This document shows, in pieces, positions 1-8,167 of a stretch of 64,000 nucleotides of DNA (position 1 is the stretch's first letter; the number at the start of each line of letters is the position of its first letter). The notes beneath the pieces were generated by a model. That model saw only the letters and a list, made by a program, of their open reading frames with translations, ran no database searches and was not told the origin of the DNA. Position numbers and translations under genes: made by a program. Source of the DNA: Paenibacillus rhizovicinus (GTDB lineage: Bacteria; Bacillota; Bacilli; Paenibacillales; Paenibacillaceae); NCBI RefSeq assembly GCF_010365285.1, contig NZ_CP048286.1, positions 5,506,001-5,570,000 of the forward strand, written 5' to 3'.

Positions 1-837
1 GTCGGCGGAAGCAGCACCCGCAATTTCGATATCCGCTTCGATACGAACGGCGCCGCGATTACGACGGAAGGCGTACCGGGCGAGATGGACTGCGGCGAAG
101 GCGTCGACGTGGCCGACCTGCAGCTCGGGGAGCCTCAGCGCGAGCTCGCGAAACGGATCGCGGAGACGGGGAAATCCGTCATCGGCGTCGTGATTCAAGG
201 CCGGCCGCATGCCCTGACGGATATCGATTCGCTATGCGGCGCGCTGCTGTGCGCATGGTATCCCGGTCAAGAAGGCGGCCAAGCGGTCGGGGAAATTTTG
301 TTCGGACAGGTCAATCCGAGCGGCAAACTGGCGGTCTCCTTGCCGAGATCTGCCGGGCAGCTGCCGGTTTATTACAACTATAAGGACGGCGGCAGCAGAC
401 CGGGTTACTTCGATCTGACGGGACAGCCGCTCTACACGTTCGGGCACGGACTCAGCTATACGTCGTTCGCTTATGAAGGACTGGAGCTTCAGCCTGCGGC
501 CATTTCCGTCAAGGAGCTGGTGCAGGGTGGGCGCGTCGCCGTGAAAGTCACGGTCCGCAATACCGGCGAAACGGCGGGCCAGGAGGTCGTTCAGCTGTAC
601 GTCAAAGATCTGGAAGCGAGCGTAACGCGGCCGGTGACGGAACTGAAAGGGTTCCGCAAGGTTGGACTTGCGGCTGGCGAATCGCAAACGGTCGTCTTGG
701 AGCTTGGCTTGGATGAGCTGGCGATTTGGACCGCTTCCATGGATTTCGCCGCAGAGCCGGGCAGGATGCGCATTGCGGTCGGCGGCAGCCAAGACGGGGA
801 TTGCACGGCCGAACTGACGATCGTGCGGGACCATTGA
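1..837 (+). CDS. GH3 beta-glucosidase, C-terminal part (cut by window edge)
   Basis: The frame is open from the first base, so the N-terminal catalytic barrel lies outside the window; 278 codons are visible. The visible part has the C-terminal alpha/beta sandwich of family GH3 (CAWYPGQEGGQAVGEILFG, then NPSGKLAVSLPRS) followed by YTFGHGLSYTSFAYE, the usual lead into the fibronectin III-like domain that ends many GH3 beta-glucosidases and xylosidases. GH3 enzymes release terminal beta-linked glucose or xylose from oligosaccharides. Substrate cannot be judged from this fragment. No signal peptide can be assessed. The family call is firm; specificity is not. Confidence 0.93.
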   Translation, partial: VGGSSTRNFDIRFDTNGAAITTEGVPGEMDCGEGVDVADLQLGEPQRELAKRIAETGKSVIGVVIQGRPHALTDIDSLCGALLCAWYPGQEGGQAVGEILFGQVNPSGKLAVSLPRSAGQLPVYYNYKDGGSRPGYFDLTGQPLYTFGHGLSYTSFAYEGLELQPAAISVKELVQGGRVAVKVTVRNTGETAGQEVVQLYVKDLEASVTRPVTELKGFRKVGLAAGESQTVVLELGLDELAIWTASMDFAAEPGRMRIAVGGSQDGDCTAELTIVRDH

Positions 838-944
838 TCCGATAACCGGAGCTGAACGCGGATTATGGCCTCCGAACGCTAATCATCAGTGATGAATCAA
901 TTGCAACATCGGAAGTCGCGGGCGGCTTTAGGTCAGTTTGTGGA

Positions 945-973
945 TTGACACCAGGCAGTATAGGGAATAATAT
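945..973 (+). promoter_or_regulatory. Sigma-A promoter for the 1014 gene
   Basis: TTGACA (945-950), 17-bp spacer, TAATAT (968-973). This is close to the sigma-A consensus and sits 40 bp upstream of the start codon, in the gap after the GH3 gene. Confidence 0.75.
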
Positions 974-978
974 ATGTT

Positions 979-992
979 TATTATATATAATA
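979..992. promoter_or_regulatory. Perfect AT palindrome just after the -10 (operator candidate)
   Basis: TATTATATATAATA is a perfect 14-bp palindrome covering the expected transcription start of the promoter at 945-973. Its position fits a repressor site, but alternating AT DNA can be palindromic by chance. Confidence 0.3.
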
Positions 993-1013
993 TATATTGA
1001 AAAGAGGATGCAC

Positions 1014-3029
1014 ATGAACAGCGCGCTTCGTCCCTCGTCAGTCCCTTTAGTTGCCGTAGATCCCTATTTCAGCGTATGGTCGGCTGCCGATCAGCTGACA
1101 GATGACTTTACCCGCCATTGGACCGGTCAAAGACATGCGATGACAGGCCTGATTCGTATCGATGGAACCGTATGGCGCTTCGCAGGAAAAGTACAAGCGA
1201 AGGCGGAACGTTACTATGCGGAACCGCCGGCGATGACGCAGAGCGAGCTGCGCGTAACGCCGCTCAGCACCGTGTATGGTTTCGAAGCTGCCGGCGTGGC
1301 GCTGAAGGTTACGTTCACGACGCCGCTGCTGCTGGACGATCTGGATATCTTGTCGCGGCCGGCTTCCTATGTCTCGTTCGAAATCTCGTCCTTGGATGGA
1401 CGGGAGCATGAGGCAGCGGTGTACTTCGACGTCACCGGCGAATGGTGCGTGGACCATCCGCAGCAGGCCGTCATCTCCGAATCGCCGACGGTAGGCGGGG
1501 ATTTGGTCGCGCTGCGCATGTCGCATGAACGGCAGGATTACATGAATCGTTCCGGAGACGATCACCGGATCGACTGGGGTTATTTCTATCTGGCTGCCCG
1601 GCAGTCCGATCGCGTTCGGGCAATTACGGGTTCCGCCGAAATGCGCAAAGCTTTCGTCCGGAATGAACAATTGGCAGGTCATGCCGTCACCGGGTTGCCG
1701 CAGTCGGTCGCGGACGAGCAGCCGGTCATGGCGCTCGTTCATGAGTTTGGCCGCATAGCTGACGCTCCCGTTGGAACGGTGATCGTACTGGCTTACGACG
1801 ATGTTTATGCGATCGAGTACTTCGGCGACAAGCTGCAAGCGTATTGGAAACGGAACGGCCAAAGCACGGAAGCCATGCTGGCATCCGCATTCTCGGACTA
1901 CGAGTCGTTGATGGCCCGCTGCGATGCATTCGACAAGCAGCTGCTGGCTGACGGAGCGGAAGCAGGCGGAGCGAAGTACGCGGATTTGCTGGCGCTCTCA
2001 TACCGCCAGTCGATTGCCGCTCATAAGCTGGTCACGGATACGGAAGGCGCGCTGCTTTTCTTGTCCAAGGAATGCTACAGCAACGGCTGCATGGCGACGG
2101 TTGACGTCAGCTATCCGTCCATTCCGCTCTATCTGCTCTATAATCCGGCGCTAGTAGAAGCGATGATCCGACCGATCGTCCGCTATGCGGAAAGCGATGC
2201 ATGGCCGTTTGATTTCGCGCCGCATGACATCGGCCAATACCCGATCGGCAATGGCCAAGTATACAGCGACAACGCGATCGAAGGGCAAATGCCTGTCGAG
2301 GAATGCGGCAACATGCTGATTATGGCGGCTGCATACTGTTTGGCTGGCGGCAATTCGGATTATTTGCTGGGCCATATGGAGCTCTTGACGACATGGGCGA
2401 ATTACTTGGTCGAGCATGGACTGGATCCCGAAAATCAGCTGTGCACGGATGATTTTGCCGGTCATTTGGCCCGCAACGCGAATTTGTCCGTCAAGGCCGT
2501 GATGGGCGTGGCCAGCTTCTCGATCTTGAAAGGGATCGAAGGCGACGCGGAGGCGAAGGCGCATTACCGGAAGCTCGCGCAGGAAATGGCCTCGCAATGG
2601 GGAACGCTTGCGGACGACGGCGACCATACGAAGCTGGCGTTCGGCCAAGCGGGCACTTGGAGCTTGAAGTATAACTTGATCTGGGATGTGCTGTTCGGAA
2701 CCGAGCTGTTCGAGAAACAAACGCTGCGGAACGAAGTGGCTTGGTATGTGAAACAAAGCAATGTGTACGGGACGCCGCTGGACAGCCGGGCGACGTATAC
2801 GAAAGCCGATTGGCTCGTTTGGTCGGCCGCGCTGGCGGTAGATCGCAGCGATTTCGTCTCGCTGACGGAGCCGATCTGGACGATGCTGAACGAGACGCCG
2901 GACCGCGTGCCGTTCTCGGATTGGACGGATACGCTGACGGCCCGCCAGCTCAACTTCCAGCACCGCAGCGTCGTCGGCGGCATCTTCATGAAGCTGCTGA
3001 AGGACAAAGGGATCCTGCGCGAAAGCTGA
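1014..3029 (+). CDS. Glutaminase-A-like family protein (DUF4964/DUF5127/DUF4965/DUF1793)
   Basis: 671-residue protein resembling fungal glutaminase A and its bacterial relatives. The N-terminal part (SVPLVAVDPYFSVWS, then RIDGTVWRFAGK) matches the DUF4964/DUF5127 beta-rich region. The C-terminal part has the DUF4965/DUF1793 alpha-toroid signatures: VEECGNMLIMAAAY, DDFAGHLARNANLSVKA and NVYGTPLDSRATYTKADWL. Unlike many homologues it has no signal peptide, so it is probably cytoplasmic. Start: the AAAGAGG site at 1001-1007 favours ATG 1014 over ATG 1008. The name is inherited; in glycan loci these proteins may act on carbohydrate, and the position behind a GH3 gene allows that. Transcribed from its own promoter and closed by the terminator at 3090. 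Confidence 0.85.
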   Translation: MNSALRPSSVPLVAVDPYFSVWSAADQLTDDFTRHWTGQRHAMTGLIRIDGTVWRFAGKVQAKAERYYAEPPAMTQSELRVTPLSTVYGFEAAGVALKVTFTTPLLLDDLDILSRPASYVSFEISSLDGREHEAAVYFDVTGEWCVDHPQQAVISESPTVGGDLVALRMSHERQDYMNRSGDDHRIDWGYFYLAARQSDRVRAITGSAEMRKAFVRNEQLAGHAVTGLPQSVADEQPVMALVHEFGRIADAPVGTVIVLAYDDVYAIEYFGDKLQAYWKRNGQSTEAMLASAFSDYESLMARCDAFDKQLLADGAEAGGAKYADLLALSYRQSIAAHKLVTDTEGALLFLSKECYSNGCMATVDVSYPSIPLYLLYNPALVEAMIRPIVRYAESDAWPFDFAPHDIGQYPIGNGQVYSDNAIEGQMPVEECGNMLIMAAAYCLAGGNSDYLLGHMELLTTWANYLVEHGLDPENQLCTDDFAGHLARNANLSVKAVMGVASFSILKGIEGDAEAKAHYRKLAQEMASQWGTLADDGDHTKLAFGQAGTWSLKYNLIWDVLFGTELFEKQTLRNEVAWYVKQSNVYGTPLDSRATYTKADWLVWSAALAVDRSDFVSLTEPIWTMLNETPDRVPFSDWTDTLTARQLNFQHRSVVGGIFMKLLKDKGILRES

Positions 3030-3089
3030 TCCGCTTGCCGCTTGCTGCTTTTGCTAGATTAGGCTGGCTGGGATTGATGGCCATAGATG

Positions 3090-3137
3090 AAAGAGAAACC
3101 CGCGTGTATTGTGACACGGCGGGTTTCTCTTTTTTTG
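3090..3137 (+). terminator. Rho-independent terminator
   Basis: The arms AGAAACCCGCGTG and CACGGCGGGTTTCT are followed by a T-rich run. It closes the 1014 gene. The rest of the 3030-3440 gap shows nothing I can call. Confidence 0.85.
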
Positions 3138-3440
3138 TTTATTTGGGGCATGAGTAAGGTGAAAAGGTTCGCGGTGTGCGCCGTATCGCGCGAACAGTGG
3201 CAGAATAGGAGCATGAGCTGCACCCAGTACAGTACATTGGCGGGTTCGGGAAGGATGAAGGAACAAGGGGAAGGGGCTCTTTGATAAGGTACTCTTTTGG
3301 CCTTTCCGATTCCGAATTCGCATGCTAAACTGGATTTTTATGGAAAGTCATATAAATTGAATATAGTCCTGAAGCACGGGCTGTTCTCTCGGTTTTATCG
3401 AGGGGGCAGCTTTATTTTGTTTGAGCGAGGAGAGAGTGAC

Positions 3441-3941
3441 ATGGATCATAGGTTTGAGACGGCTTACGAGCGCATGATGGAGAAGGCGCTGGCCGACAGT
3501 TCATCGGAACGCAAAAGGCGTCTTCTGGAGAAGGCGCAGGCAGAGAAAACGATGCTCGCAAACGTTTGGTGGCCGGCAGTCGGCCATTTGGATGATCTGC
3601 ACCCGGAGTATGAGATGGCGGATTTCAAAGGAGGTACCCGATTCGCGGATTATGCCTACCTCCCGCCGCTGCCGTTTCGGCTGATCGTGGAAATCGACGG
3701 CTTCGGCCCGCACTGGCGGGATGTTAGTCGGTGGAAGTTCGCGGACGATCTTCAACGCCAAAATCATCTGCTTATCGAAGGATGGAATATACTGCGCTTC
3801 GCTTTTGACGACATCAATGAAAAGCCGCGCCGCTGCCAGCGGTCTCTACTGATGGGTTTAGCCAAGTGGGGCGGCATGCTAAAGACTGGGCAATTGGCAT
3901 TGGACGTGTATGACCCCTTCGGGAAGAAAGATGCGGTATAA
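3441..3941 (+). CDS. DUF559/Vsr-type nuclease-fold protein
   Basis: 166-residue protein. The second half carries the signature of the DUF559/very-short-patch-repair endonuclease fold: RFADYAYLP, then LIVEIDGFGPHWRD, then DDLQRQNHLLIEGWNILRF, giving the expected D...E-x-D...R spacing. The N-terminal helical part (about residues 1-45) is charged and may bind DNA. Such stand-alone proteins are common in Paenibacillus and often labelled 'DNA-binding response regulator', though there is no receiver domain here. Start ATG 3441 is chosen for its GAGGAG site 8 bases upstream; the frame is open further upstream without a comparable site. No methylase or restriction partner is adjacent. Role unknown. 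Confidence 0.7.
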   Translation: MDHRFETAYERMMEKALADSSSERKRRLLEKAQAEKTMLANVWWPAVGHLDDLHPEYEMADFKGGTRFADYAYLPPLPFRLIVEIDGFGPHWRDVSRWKFADDLQRQNHLLIEGWNILRFAFDDINEKPRRCQRSLLMGLAKWGGMLKTGQLALDVYDPFGKKDAV

Positions 3942-5711
3942 GCTGAGCATTGGGATGAGTTTGGCTCAAGTGTAGAGAAGCGCAAATCGTGGCCTTCGCG
4001 AATAGTCCGACGGCCAGGGGTCGGCATCACCTTTGAAGTCGAAAACGATTTGCACCTGGATTTAGGGTTCAATTACAACAGTGACGGTACGGGGAAGATA
4101 GACGGTTCGCATAGCAGGACTACGAACGTGGCTGCAAGCGGCGAAATGAAGGCGAAATTGGAATTCGGACCTCAGCTGGGTATTTATCTGTCGGTATTCC
4201 AAATCGGCATGGCTGGCCTGGAGGGCATGGCGGGTATTCGCGGCGAGGTGACCATAAAAGCGATGGGGCTCTCCACCGCGGGCGGGGTTACGCCGCTTTG
4301 TTACCAAAATGAATGGGATTTCTTTGCCCGCGCCCAAGCTTCGATTATCGTGGATTTGTGGCTGAAGTCATTCAAGTGGGACGTTGAGCTGGGAGAAGCG
4401 ACACTCCCGATTTCAGGCCAGAATACCTGTCAGGAAGATTTAACGCTCGATGAAGCGAAGCGGATCGTGCTTGACGGGATTACCTTGGTTAACCATTTAG
4501 GCAGGGCGGATGCCCAAATGAATCTAAGCGAAGAAGCGATCCAACGAAAGTATGCGGGTCATCATAAGGAAATAAGCAAGTATTTCTCCGACCGTATCAT
4601 TGACCGTATGTTTGGTTACTACGAACAGTATTTCCTCCGTCAAGACACGTTTACGGATGAAACCGAGATACGGCGTTCCTTTGATTTTGCGCCGAAATTA
4701 ACAGGAGCGGAAGATGAGTTCGCGCTGAATCTCAGAAACCCGTATCTGTTAGATGGTATGGGGTCGACGCATGCGTACAAAGAGAAATTCACCTTCCTCT
4801 ATATGGCCGATCAATGGATGGTAGATGACATTTCCGTAGACAATTCCTACGATTATGATACAAATGCACCGATTCCAGACTTTTCGCTCGACCTTAGCAT
4901 TGATGAAGCGAAGAAACTGCTAAGCGACGATGAGTATTTGAAGAGCCTCCATGCACAAAACATCAAATTCGTAGATGAATTGGCGCCGACAACTTCATGG
5001 AAACAGGCACCGCAGTTTGGGTATTACGATCGCTTCACCTTCACTACGGACGATGGGCCTATGGCGTATCTAGTGATGAAGGAAACGGGCGAGACGTTCG
5101 ATTACCAGAAAGTAACGGGCGTTAAACCAAACGGAGGCGCTGTAACGGTTCAAACGCTTAAGAACGACGCTTTCTACCAAACCTCCATGCTTGACGATGC
5201 CGGCCAAGCTTATGATGTCTACGTGTATGCGGGAAATCAAACCACGGAAACCTCCGAATTCTCGTGGGCATGCGCCACGGAGGGGGCAACGACGTACTCC
5301 GGTAATTATGATATCTATGCAGTCAATAAAAGCACCGGGAAAATGATCAAGCTCAACATCGGAAATCAGACGTTGGATAAGGAGTTTAATCGAGCTCTTA
5401 CCGTGACGGGCGCGACAAATTTGCTCGGTATCAGCGAATGCGAAGGGACAAATGCATTTGGCGATGCCTTGTATTACATCCACGCCGGGAAAATCATTCT
5501 CATCAAAACCAGCGAGGGGTACGGAGGGGTAGGCGTGGCAACGCCGCTTAGAATCAAGTGTACGGCTAAGAATACGTTCCAAACCTTAAACTACTATCGA
5601 GATGACGATCGGCCCTGGATTCTAGATACCTATCAGCTGAATCCGGCAACGGGCATCCTCAAGAATATCAAAACGCAAACATTTAAGTTTAATCAGCGGC
5701 CTTCATTTTAA
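3942..5711 (+). pseudogene. 5'-truncated remnant of a large protein
   Basis: The frame is open from directly after the TAA of the nuclease-like gene (same frame) to 5711. The first possible start, TTG 4050, has no ribosome site, and the encoded sequence begins in mid-domain (VGITFEVENDLHLDLGFNY). It has no signal peptide although the composition (beta-rich, N/D/T-rich) suggests an extracytoplasmic protein. Residues from about 130 contain two 'LxxDEAKxxL' segments of the kind seen in secreted Firmicutes proteins. I read it as the C-terminal part of a longer gene that lost its 5' end. Alternatively, a translated 553-residue protein could start at TTG 4050. Family not recognised. Confidence 0.5.
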
Positions 5712-5741
5712 TTGAGCGGCTGGATGCAGCTGTATAAACAA

Positions 5742-5775
5742 CAAGACGCGGAGCGGAATGCTCTGCGTCTTTTTG
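5742..5775 (+). terminator. Rho-independent terminator, left copy of a 34-bp repeat
   Basis: Stem GACGCGGAGC / GCTCTGCGTC with a five-base loop, followed by TTTTT. About 30 of its 34 bases recur as a direct repeat at 28078-28111, on the far side of the catabolic block. Confidence 0.85.
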
Positions 5776-5803
5776 CCTTTTTTGCGCATACGCCGATGAA
5801 TTG

Positions 5804-5833
5804 TTGACTTATGTGGTTTTTGATTTATATAAT
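5804..5833 (+). promoter_or_regulatory. Sigma-A promoter of the first catabolic unit
   Basis: TTGACT (5804-5809), 18-bp spacer, TATAAT (5828-5833). It directs transcription of 5919-12394, which runs without a clear terminator to 12516. Confidence 0.8.
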
Positions 5834-5862
5834 AAGGGAATTAAGCACAAAATACCACATAA
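5809..5862. promoter_or_regulatory. Operator candidate: inverted half-sites around the promoter
   Basis: TTATGTGGT (5809-5817) and its exact inverse ACCACATAA (5854-5862) flank the -10. Read outward, both fit ATGTGGNNTT, which also occurs in the promoter region at 12690-12742. A regulator bound here could block RNA polymerase. The two DeoR-family proteins of the block are the obvious candidates. Confidence 0.55.
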
Positions 5863-5918
5863 ACATTAGAGATCAGTACCATTCTTCTTACTTTAATACA
5901 TCTGGAGGTAACTTGAAC

Positions 5919-6596
5919 ATGGCCCTACCTAAGCTAGCTATCATTCACACGACCCCTGTTACGGTCGATCCCCTCAAAGCATTGGCGGCGGAATTTATGC
6001 CGGGCTGGGATCTGATCAATTTCGTGGACGATTCCATTCTTCCGGAGCTCATTCAGAACGAAGGCATGACCGAGACGGTCATCGAGCGCTGGCTGACATA
6101 CGCCAAGTTTGCCGAACAGCAAGGAGCGGCTTACATCGTCAGTGCTTGCTCCTCTGTCGGCGAGGTGGCTTCAATGGCGCGGCAGGTCGTGCAAGTGCCC
6201 GTACTTCGAATCGACGAAGCGATGGCAGAGGAAGCGGTGCGAAGCGGCCGAAGAATCGGCGTGGCGGCTACGCTGTCGACAACCTTGCAGCCGACCATCA
6301 GCCTCATTGAAAGCAAGGCGGGGCAGCAAGGCCGCGAGATCGAAATCAAGTCGGCTCTGGCGGCAGAAGCCTACAGACTCTTGATGAACGGCGACAAAGA
6401 AGGACATGACAGAGTGCTGGCCGAAGTCCTGCTGAATCTCGTGAAATCGGTTGATGTCGTCGTACTGGCGCAGGCTTCGATGGCACGGGTCGTCGCTTCG
6501 CTGCCGGAAGAGCTGCAGCCGAAGTTCTTGGCAAGCCCGCGCATCGGCATCGCGCATATTGCGCAGATCGCGGCGGGAGATCGCCGTGTCCGCTAA
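5919..6596 (+). CDS. Asp/Glu racemase-superfamily protein
   Basis: 225 residues starting MALPKLAIIHTTPVT, of the aspartate/glutamate/hydantoin racemase fold, which normally uses two cysteines for proton transfer. The first, in IVSACSSVGE, is clear. In the second half the expected cysteine position reads VVLAQASMARV, with no cysteine, so a two-cysteine racemase mechanism looks unlikely; a lyase, decarboxylase or isomerase role would fit better. ATG 5919 has a GGAGG site 10 bases upstream. First gene of the unit; its stop lies 11 bases inside the start of the FGGY kinase, indicating translational coupling. Substrate unknown. Confidence 0.7.
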   Translation: MALPKLAIIHTTPVTVDPLKALAAEFMPGWDLINFVDDSILPELIQNEGMTETVIERWLTYAKFAEQQGAAYIVSACSSVGEVASMARQVVQVPVLRIDEAMAEEAVRSGRRIGVAATLSTTLQPTISLIESKAGQQGREIEIKSALAAEAYRLLMNGDKEGHDRVLAEVLLNLVKSVDVVVLAQASMARVVASLPEELQPKFLASPRIGIAHIAQIAAGDRRVR

Positions 6597-8121
6597 GCAA
6601 CAGATGCTGTTAAGCATCGATGTCGGCACGACCCATTGCAAGGCGGCATTGTTCTCCGAGCAAGGAGAATTGCTCCGAATTTCGAAAATGAAAACGACAT
6701 CCTACATTAAAGACGGATGGACGTATTATAATCCCGAGCAGCTTTGGACCGGAATCGCCGGCCTTATTCGCGACATCGTAGTGCCGGCAGCCGAAGAAGC
6801 GGCCGTGTCCGTAGCGGCGATCGGCATCGCAAGCATGGCGGAAACGGGGGTGCTCGTCGATCCCGTGACCGGGGAGGCAAGGTCGCCGTTCATTCCTTGG
6901 TTCTCCCGCTGCTCCCTCTCGCAAGCCGATCAGATTGCTGCCGAAGGGAATGTTCTGGAGCGCTTCCGCGCTACGGGGCTGCACGCCGGCTTCAAATTCG
7001 GAATGGCCAAGTTGCTATGGCTGCGTCAGCAGGGTCCATCGGCGCTGGATGGCGCCGTGTGGCTATCGGCTTCCGACTATATCGCCTATAAGCTGAGCGG
7101 GGCGATGGCAACCGATTATACGCTGGCGGCCCGTACGTTCGCTTTTCGTATCGACAAGAAGGAATGGGATTCGGATTGGATCCGGCATTTCGGCTTTCAT
7201 CCCTCCTTATTTCCGGAAGCGGTCCCTAGCGGCACGATAATCGGCAGCGTTCATTCCGAAGCCGGCTCTCTACTGGGGCTTCGTGCCGGCATTCCGGTCG
7301 TCATCGCCGGCCATGACCACGTCGCTGCCAGCCTTGCGGTCGGGGTCGTCAAACCGGGACAGGTGATGGATTCGATGGGGACCGCCGAGACGCTCGTCGG
7401 GGTATTGGCCGAACGGCGCTTGACGGAGGAAGACTTCGGCTCCGGCTTGTCGTTCGGCTGCCATCCGGTAGCGGGACACAGCTTCTGGATGGGCGGTTTG
7501 TCGGCGTCCGGAGGCTCGGTGGAATGGTTTCGTTCGGTCTTGTCCGAACCGGAGTTGAGCTATGAACGGATTTTGCGGCTGTTGTCCGAACATGCCGAGG
7601 CGAATGAAGCGGGAAGCCCGACGGGCATCCTCTATTTTCCTTACTTGTCCGGCAGCGGCGCTCCGGAACCGGACGCCAGGGCGCGGGCGGCTTTTATCGG
7701 CATGACCGCCGAGCACGGGCTGACCGATTTATTGACAGCCGTGCTGGAGGGCACCGCCTACGAGATGGAGTGGATCCGTCGTACGGGCGAACACGCCACT
7801 AACGCCGCCATCAAGGAGCTGATCCTTACCGGCGGAGGCACGCATAATCCGGCATGGCTGCAGATTAAGGCGAACGCGTCGGGTTGTCTGCTGCGGAACG
7901 CGGAGCTTCCGGAAGCGGCGCTCCTTGGCGCGGCGCTGCTGGCGGGCGTCGGGGCCGGCGTATACGAGAATGCCGAACAGGCGGCCGGCACGGTTGCGGC
8001 TTCCCGCAGGGGCCGAATCGTGTATCCGCAAGGGGCAGCGCATGATAAGTACAAGGTGCTTTTCGAAGAGGGCTACGTTCCATTGCAGCAGCCGCTAAGA
8101 AACTATTACCGCATGCTGTAG
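6586..8121 (+). CDS. FGGY-family carbohydrate kinase
   Basis: 511 residues. The N-terminal ATPase signature is MLLSIDVGTTHCKAALF, and the C-terminal lobe has the FGGY pattern (GTAYEMEWIRR, ELILTGGGTHNPAWLQIKA, LGAALLAGVGAG). These enzymes phosphorylate sugars, polyols or ketoses (gluconate, xylulose, glycerol and others) at a terminal hydroxyl in the cytoplasm. GTG 6586 is preferred because GGCGGGAG lies just upstream and it overlaps the preceding gene; ATG 6604 is the alternative. Its neighbours suggest it activates a sugar or sugar acid made in this pathway. The exact substrate cannot be read from sequence. Confidence 0.88.
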   Translation: MSAKQQMLLSIDVGTTHCKAALFSEQGELLRISKMKTTSYIKDGWTYYNPEQLWTGIAGLIRDIVVPAAEEAAVSVAAIGIASMAETGVLVDPVTGEARSPFIPWFSRCSLSQADQIAAEGNVLERFRATGLHAGFKFGMAKLLWLRQQGPSALDGAVWLSASDYIAYKLSGAMATDYTLAARTFAFRIDKKEWDSDWIRHFGFHPSLFPEAVPSGTIIGSVHSEAGSLLGLRAGIPVVIAGHDHVAASLAVGVVKPGQVMDSMGTAETLVGVLAERRLTEEDFGSGLSFGCHPVAGHSFWMGGLSASGGSVEWFRSVLSEPELSYERILRLLSEHAEANEAGSPTGILYFPYLSGSGAPEPDARARAAFIGMTAEHGLTDLLTAVLEGTAYEMEWIRRTGEHATNAAIKELILTGGGTHNPAWLQIKANASGCLLRNAELPEAALLGAALLAGVGAGVYENAEQAAGTVAASRRGRIVYPQGAAHDKYKVLFEEGYVPLQQPLRNYYRML

Positions 8122-8167
8122 TTCGCGGAGGCGAAACGAAACGGCATGGAAAGGTGCTGAAGACGAG

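Noticed and set aside
937..947. TTGTGGATTG upstream of the 1014 gene as another DeoR half-site
   Set aside because: The last base does not fit, there is only one copy, and it overlaps the -35; chance is the simpler explanation.
3441..3941. Part of a restriction-modification or Vsr repair system
   Set aside because: Fold resembles Vsr/DUF559, but there is no methylase, specificity subunit or mismatch-repair gene nearby.
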